DNA of 8,058 bases from contig JAISPH010000114.1 of NCBI GenBank assembly GCA_031275035.1, positions 1 through 8,058 of the forward strand, written 5' to 3'. Shown here piece after piece: positions 5,101 to 8,058 of this stretch (position 1 is its first letter; each line of letters begins with the position of its first letter). A model generated the notes under the pieces. It saw only the letters and a program-made list of their open reading frames with translations. It was not told the origin of the DNA and made no database searches. Origin of the DNA: Treponema sp. GTDB taxonomy: Bacteria > Spirochaetota > Spirochaetia > Treponematales > Breznakiellaceae. A program made the translations under genes and the position numbers.

Positions 5101-6342
5101 ATGGGAAGAAAAAAAGCGGCCGCCGCCGTATCCCGGTGGATTTTCGCCCTGTTTTTGTCCGGCAGCCTGGGAATGCCCCTGGCCGGAGCGGAACTTACCG
5201 TTCCCCGGCTGGAGTTAGCTACCCGGGGCCATACCGAAGAGGGGGATTTTACCCTTTCCTCGGCGGCGGCGGTGGATCTTGCCCTGCTTGGAGGCTACAA
5301 GTACGGCATACTTCTGGGGTTTTCCTTCGAATCGGACAACCTGGAAAAGGCCATAGCCTACCGGAATTTTACGCTGGCGCCGCCCGGTTTCCCGGCGGGC
5401 CAGGATGACTATAACGGGCAGGTGGCGGACAAAGTAAACAACCAGGCTGTCCTGGCCTTCAGAATTGCCAAAGCTACCGCCCGGGATCTCTTCAACAAGC
5501 CCCTGGAACTTTCCTATTTTATCGGAATAAACGACTACTTCTGTTCCGGGGATGAATTTGTTACCCGCTTTGGAACCGGCCAGGTGGGTACCGGCTTTAG
5601 GGGATTTTTCTATTTTCCCGAAGGAATCGGGGGGATCATATCCCGCCAGTATAACGGCATCCACGGGGTGCGGGGGACCGGGCTCTCCCTGGCCCTGACC
5701 TCGTGGGATTTTCTGCTGCCCATGGTGTACATCTACCAGGATTATGCCTTTGCGGAGGGGATGCAGTTTTCCGATACCAACCATTTTTCCGGGGATCTGC
5801 GGGTACTCTTCAACAAGGATTGGCTAAAACTTGAAGGGTTTACCGGTTTAACCCTCTCCAGGGACCAGAGCCCCCTCATCCGGGGCGGTTTCCTGGCTCT
5901 GCTCAGCGGTGAAGGGGGGGCGGAACTGCTGGTTCAACTGGGGATTCCCGGCTGGAAGGCGGGGGAAGGCTCCAATGTGGATAAATTTTACTTTCTGATA
6001 GAGCCCCGGATTGATTTTGGCCTCATGGCCTTGAACGTTACTTTTTTCTACCATCCCCTGCGTTATTTGCAGATTGAAACTCCCGAAGAACGGGGAAAAG
6101 CCGATATTAATATAAAGCTCCTGTTTGGGGATGCCCTGGAAAATAAGGTTGAGGGCGGCCTTGAGTCTACCCTGGCCCTAAAGGTGGACCAGGGGGAAGA
6201 TCTCTCGGCCTTCATCTCTCCTTTTATCAGCTTTGTCAGCGATGGACTCCGGTGGGACGCCAAATTGCGGGTAGATCCTGCAAGTTACGATAAACCCCAT
6301 GAAATGTTTGAATTTTTTATGGGGGTACGGGCGGCATTTTGA
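5101..6342 (+). CDS. Putative outer-membrane beta-barrel protein, family not recognised
   Basis: This 413-residue protein has a clear Sec signal peptide: a basic N-terminus (GRKK), a hydrophobic core at about 13-27 and a cleavage site after A30 (PLAGA/ELTV). The mature part is rich in glycine and aromatic residues in alternating short strand-like stretches. It ends in MGVRAAF with a terminal Phe, the usual C-terminal signature for Bam-dependent outer-membrane proteins. I see no enzyme motif and do not recognise the family; a treponemal surface protein is likely. The ATG is the only start that keeps the signal peptide, yet no Shine-Dalgarno precedes it. It is divergent from cheA and overlaps the next gene by one base (TGATG), so the two are likely translated together and may act as partners. 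Confidence 0.8.
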   Translation: MGRKKAAAAVSRWIFALFLSGSLGMPLAGAELTVPRLELATRGHTEEGDFTLSSAAAVDLALLGGYKYGILLGFSFESDNLEKAIAYRNFTLAPPGFPAGQDDYNGQVADKVNNQAVLAFRIAKATARDLFNKPLELSYFIGINDYFCSGDEFVTRFGTGQVGTGFRGFFYFPEGIGGIISRQYNGIHGVRGTGLSLALTSWDFLLPMVYIYQDYAFAEGMQFSDTNHFSGDLRVLFNKDWLKLEGFTGLTLSRDQSPLIRGGFLALLSGEGGAELLVQLGIPGWKAGEGSNVDKFYFLIEPRIDFGLMALNVTFFYHPLRYLQIETPEERGKADINIKLLFGDALENKVEGGLESTLALKVDQGEDLSAFISPFISFVSDGLRWDAKLRVDPASYDKPHEMFEFFMGVRAAF

Positions 6343-7202
6343 TGAAACGGATTTACTTTTTACTGGCGGGCGTTTTACTCTGTTGTTCCCCGGCCTTTGC
6401 GGTGGATTTGACCCTGAAAGGCGGGGCCGGCAACATGGCCTTTGATCAGGACCGGACCTCCTTTCTGAACGATAAAAAATTTGAACCCAACTACTTTCCC
6501 TTTGGTTTAATCCAGCTGGACGGGGTGTATGCAGACTTTATCAATTACAGGATAGGATTTGACCGGGACCCGGTTCTGCGGAACCGGATAATCACCAATA
6601 TCAGCTTCAACTTTGAGTATATCCACCTTGATATAGGCCCCTTTATCGGACCCTTCAACACCCGGGACCGGGTCATTACGCCGGGGATTTCCGCAGGCTT
6701 TGCCGCAGAATGGCCGGGTATCCTCTTTGGCCGCCTTACGGCGGGTTCCACCGTCGGGGCGGGACTCAATGCCGGCGGGGATTATGTCCAGCAGAACGGA
6801 GAAATCGCCTTTGGGTTCTGGGCGCCCTATGTAATAAATACCTTAAGCGCCTCTCTCCGCAGTTTTACCGAACAGACCGGAGGCGGAAAAATCGAAGACA
6901 GGTGGATCCGGTATCAGTATACCGCGGATGTCTTTTCCAAGAACGTTCCCTATACGGTCCATATAGACATGGGCTACCAGACCCTGGAGCGGTCTTACAG
7001 CGCCGGGGGAACGGATACCCTCAAATCGGTGTTTCTGGGCTTTGAAACCACCGTCAGAATAAACCCCATGGTCAAGGTATTACTGGGCGCCGAAATGCCC
7101 GTCTATTCCTGGGGTGAAAAGCCCCTGGGGAATCCCGGCAGAACCGTCCTGTTCCAGGCTCATACCGGGGTTGTACTCAGCTTTGTCCGTAAACAGATTT
7201 AG
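6342..7202 (+). CDS. Putative exported outer-membrane protein, family not recognised
   Basis: This 286-residue protein begins with a signal peptide, MKRIYFLLAGVLLCCSPAFA, probably cut after A20 before VDLTL. Two cysteines lie in the signal, but LLC is a poor lipobox and AFA is a good signal peptidase I site, so I do not call it a lipoprotein. The mature part has alternating polar and hydrophobic stretches rich in Gly, Tyr and Phe (for example FNFEYIHLDIGPFIGPF) and ends with HTGVVLSFVRKQI, like a beta-barrel. The ATG shares its A with the TGA of the upstream gene, which argues for translational coupling. A TTG one codon earlier is possible but less likely. No function can be assigned; a paired role with the upstream barrel is inference. 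Confidence 0.75.
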   Translation: MKRIYFLLAGVLLCCSPAFAVDLTLKGGAGNMAFDQDRTSFLNDKKFEPNYFPFGLIQLDGVYADFINYRIGFDRDPVLRNRIITNISFNFEYIHLDIGPFIGPFNTRDRVITPGISAGFAAEWPGILFGRLTAGSTVGAGLNAGGDYVQQNGEIAFGFWAPYVINTLSASLRSFTEQTGGGKIEDRWIRYQYTADVFSKNVPYTVHIDMGYQTLERSYSAGGTDTLKSVFLGFETTVRINPMVKVLLGAEMPVYSWGEKPLGNPGRTVLFQAHTGVVLSFVRKQI

Positions 7203-7220
7203 GACAGCTTTGAGAACCCC

Positions 7221-7268
7221 GGTTGGGTTTCCAAAGCCGCTTCGCGGTGCATAAACGGAAACCCGGCT
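7221..7268. terminator. Hairpin between convergent genes
   Basis: GGGTTTCC (7225-7232) pairs with GGAAACCC (7257-7264) and extends outward to 7221 and 7268 through G-T and G-C pairs. The loop carries a second hairpin, CCGC-TTC-GCGG. GCATAAA (7249-7255) can also pair with TTTATGC (7268-7274), an alternative fold. It lies in the 66-base gap between two converging genes and ends one base before the stop of the exonuclease gene. No good T-tract follows on either side, so termination in both directions is plausible but not proven. Confidence 0.5.
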
Positions 7269-8058
7269 TTATGCCGGTACAAAGGTAAATTCCCCCTCGG
7301 GAATCCGTACCGAAGCCAGTTCCAGGCCGACCGGCTCATTGAGTTCCGCATCTTTTTTCAGCGCCGCCTGGGTTTCTATGCCCAGGGCGGGAATGATGAC
7401 TACGGCCCTGGCCCCCTTCTTTTCCACCACCACCCCTTCCCAGCGGAGCCTGCCCCGGAGGGCCTTTTCCCCCGCCAGGTAGACCGCCGTCCAGTGGGTC
7501 TTGGAGGCCCGCTCCGCCTGGTTTACCGCCGCCGCCGCGGCTTCTCCGGCGGCAAGCCGCCGGAGGACTTCCTCCTCGCCGAGGGGCGTTTCCCCCCGCA
7601 GAAAGGCCCGGATTTGCTGATGGGCCAACAGATCCGTATAGCGCCGGAGGGGGCTGGTTACCTGGGTATAAGCGCCAAGTCCGAGCCCCTGGTGGGCCCC
7701 TGGTTTGGCGGAAAGGCTCCGGGGCCGCATACAGCGCCGGATTTGATAGAAACCGGCCAGACCCGGCAGGGGCGTACCGGGGAGTTCCCCGGCCTCCTGG
7801 GTGACGTAGGGAAAGGGAAGCCGGTTCTGCAGGGCCCACCGGGCGGCCCCCTCCCCAGCCAGGAGCATACATTCCCGGACCATGGCGGCGGACCGGAACG
7901 AAGGGAGGGGCTCGATTCGTATCTCCTCTCCGGGGATGGAAACGGCGATATGGGTTTCGGGCATCTCAATGGAAACGGCCCCGGCGGCAAGGCGCCGTTT
8001 CAAGTTACGTTCCGCAATCCGAAAGAGCTCCGCCAGCATAGCTCCAATGCCTTCCGCC
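7269..8058 (-). CDS. RNase II/R-family exoribonuclease, C-terminal part (5' end outside window)
   Basis: The reading frame stays open to the window edge (codons AEGIGA precede the ATG at 8039), so the gene continues beyond 8058 and only about 262 C-terminal residues are visible. The motif TSPLRRYTDLLAHQQI, about 130 residues into the visible part, is the signature near the end of the RNB catalytic domain of RNase II and RNase R, which degrade RNA from the 3' end in the cytoplasm. After a helical Ala-rich stretch, the last 60 residues (LRWEGVVVEKKGARAVVII onward) look like a small S1-like RNA-binding domain. The catalytic aspartates lie in the missing part. The ATG at 8039 is unlikely to be the true start because the RNB fold would be cut. 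The gene converges on the outer-membrane gene pair, with a shared hairpin between them. Confidence 0.85.
   Translation of the reverse strand, partial: AEGIGAMLAELFRIAERNLKRRLAAGAVSIEMPETHIAVSIPGEEIRIEPLPSFRSAAMVRECMLLAGEGAARWALQNRLPFPYVTQEAGELPGTPLPGLAGFYQIRRCMRPRSLSAKPGAHQGLGLGAYTQVTSPLRRYTDLLAHQQIRAFLRGETPLGEEEVLRRLAAGEAAAAAVNQAERASKTHWTAVYLAGEKALRGRLRWEGVVVEKKGARAVVIIPALGIETQAALKKDAELNEPVGLELASVRIPEGEFTFVPA

Noticed and set aside
6342..6401. Lipoprotein signal in the second exported protein
   Set aside because: The residues before Cys are VLLC, a poor lipobox, while a good AFA signal peptidase I site follows. Spirochaete lipoboxes are loose, so this is not excluded.
8037..8039. ATG at 8039 as the true start of the exoribonuclease
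   Set aside because: The frame stays open upstream to the window edge, and starting here would remove the catalytic half of the RNB domain.

Overview
The window looks like chromosomal DNA from a spirochaete, most likely a Treponema. It carries a minus-strand chemotaxis operon in the Treponema order: cheA, then a CheW protein with a C-terminal CheR-like domain, then cheX. The second gene has the CheW-CheR fusion layout seen in treponemes. The DNA is fairly GC-rich and has repeat-dense noncoding DNA, which argues against the AT-rich T. denticola. A termite-gut-type Treponema is a reasonable guess, but the genus comes from gene content and the species is inference.

Layout. Positions 1-616 hold no credible gene. 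They hold a dense set of inverted repeats, several built around a G(CTTG)C hairpin core. A minus-strand tRNA-Val(GAC) occupies 617-690. Next to it, 708-750 forms the intrinsic terminator of the chemotaxis operon, and this DNA also contains a good sigma70-type promoter for the tRNA. Reading leftward on the minus strand, cheA (5009-2625), the CheW-CheR fusion (2611-1298) and cheX (1237-767) are closely spaced and probably form one transcript. No cheY follows cheX before the terminator, unlike the cheA-cheW-cheX-cheY order known in T. pallidum and T. denticola.

To the right, across a 91-bp intergenic gap, two plus-strand genes run away from cheA (5101-6342 and 6342-7202) and overlap by one base. 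Both encode exported proteins that look like outer-membrane beta-barrels; I do not recognise the families. They converge on a minus-strand RNase II/R-family exoribonuclease (7269 to beyond 8058) whose N-terminal part, including the RNB catalytic aspartates, lies outside the window. A hairpin at 7221-7268 separates the two transcription units.

How the genes work together. CheA, the kinase, and the CheW domain form the receptor-coupled signalling core. CheX dephosphorylates CheY-P. The CheR-like domain on CheW retains a SAM-fold signature but has replaced the arginine equivalent to R98 of enteric CheR, so a structural role may outweigh methyltransfer. The most unusual DNA-level features are the terminator/promoter overlap at 700-750, the nested and mutually exclusive foldback structures at 267-435, and the near-absence of leader sequence for both genes that start in the 5010-5100 gap.
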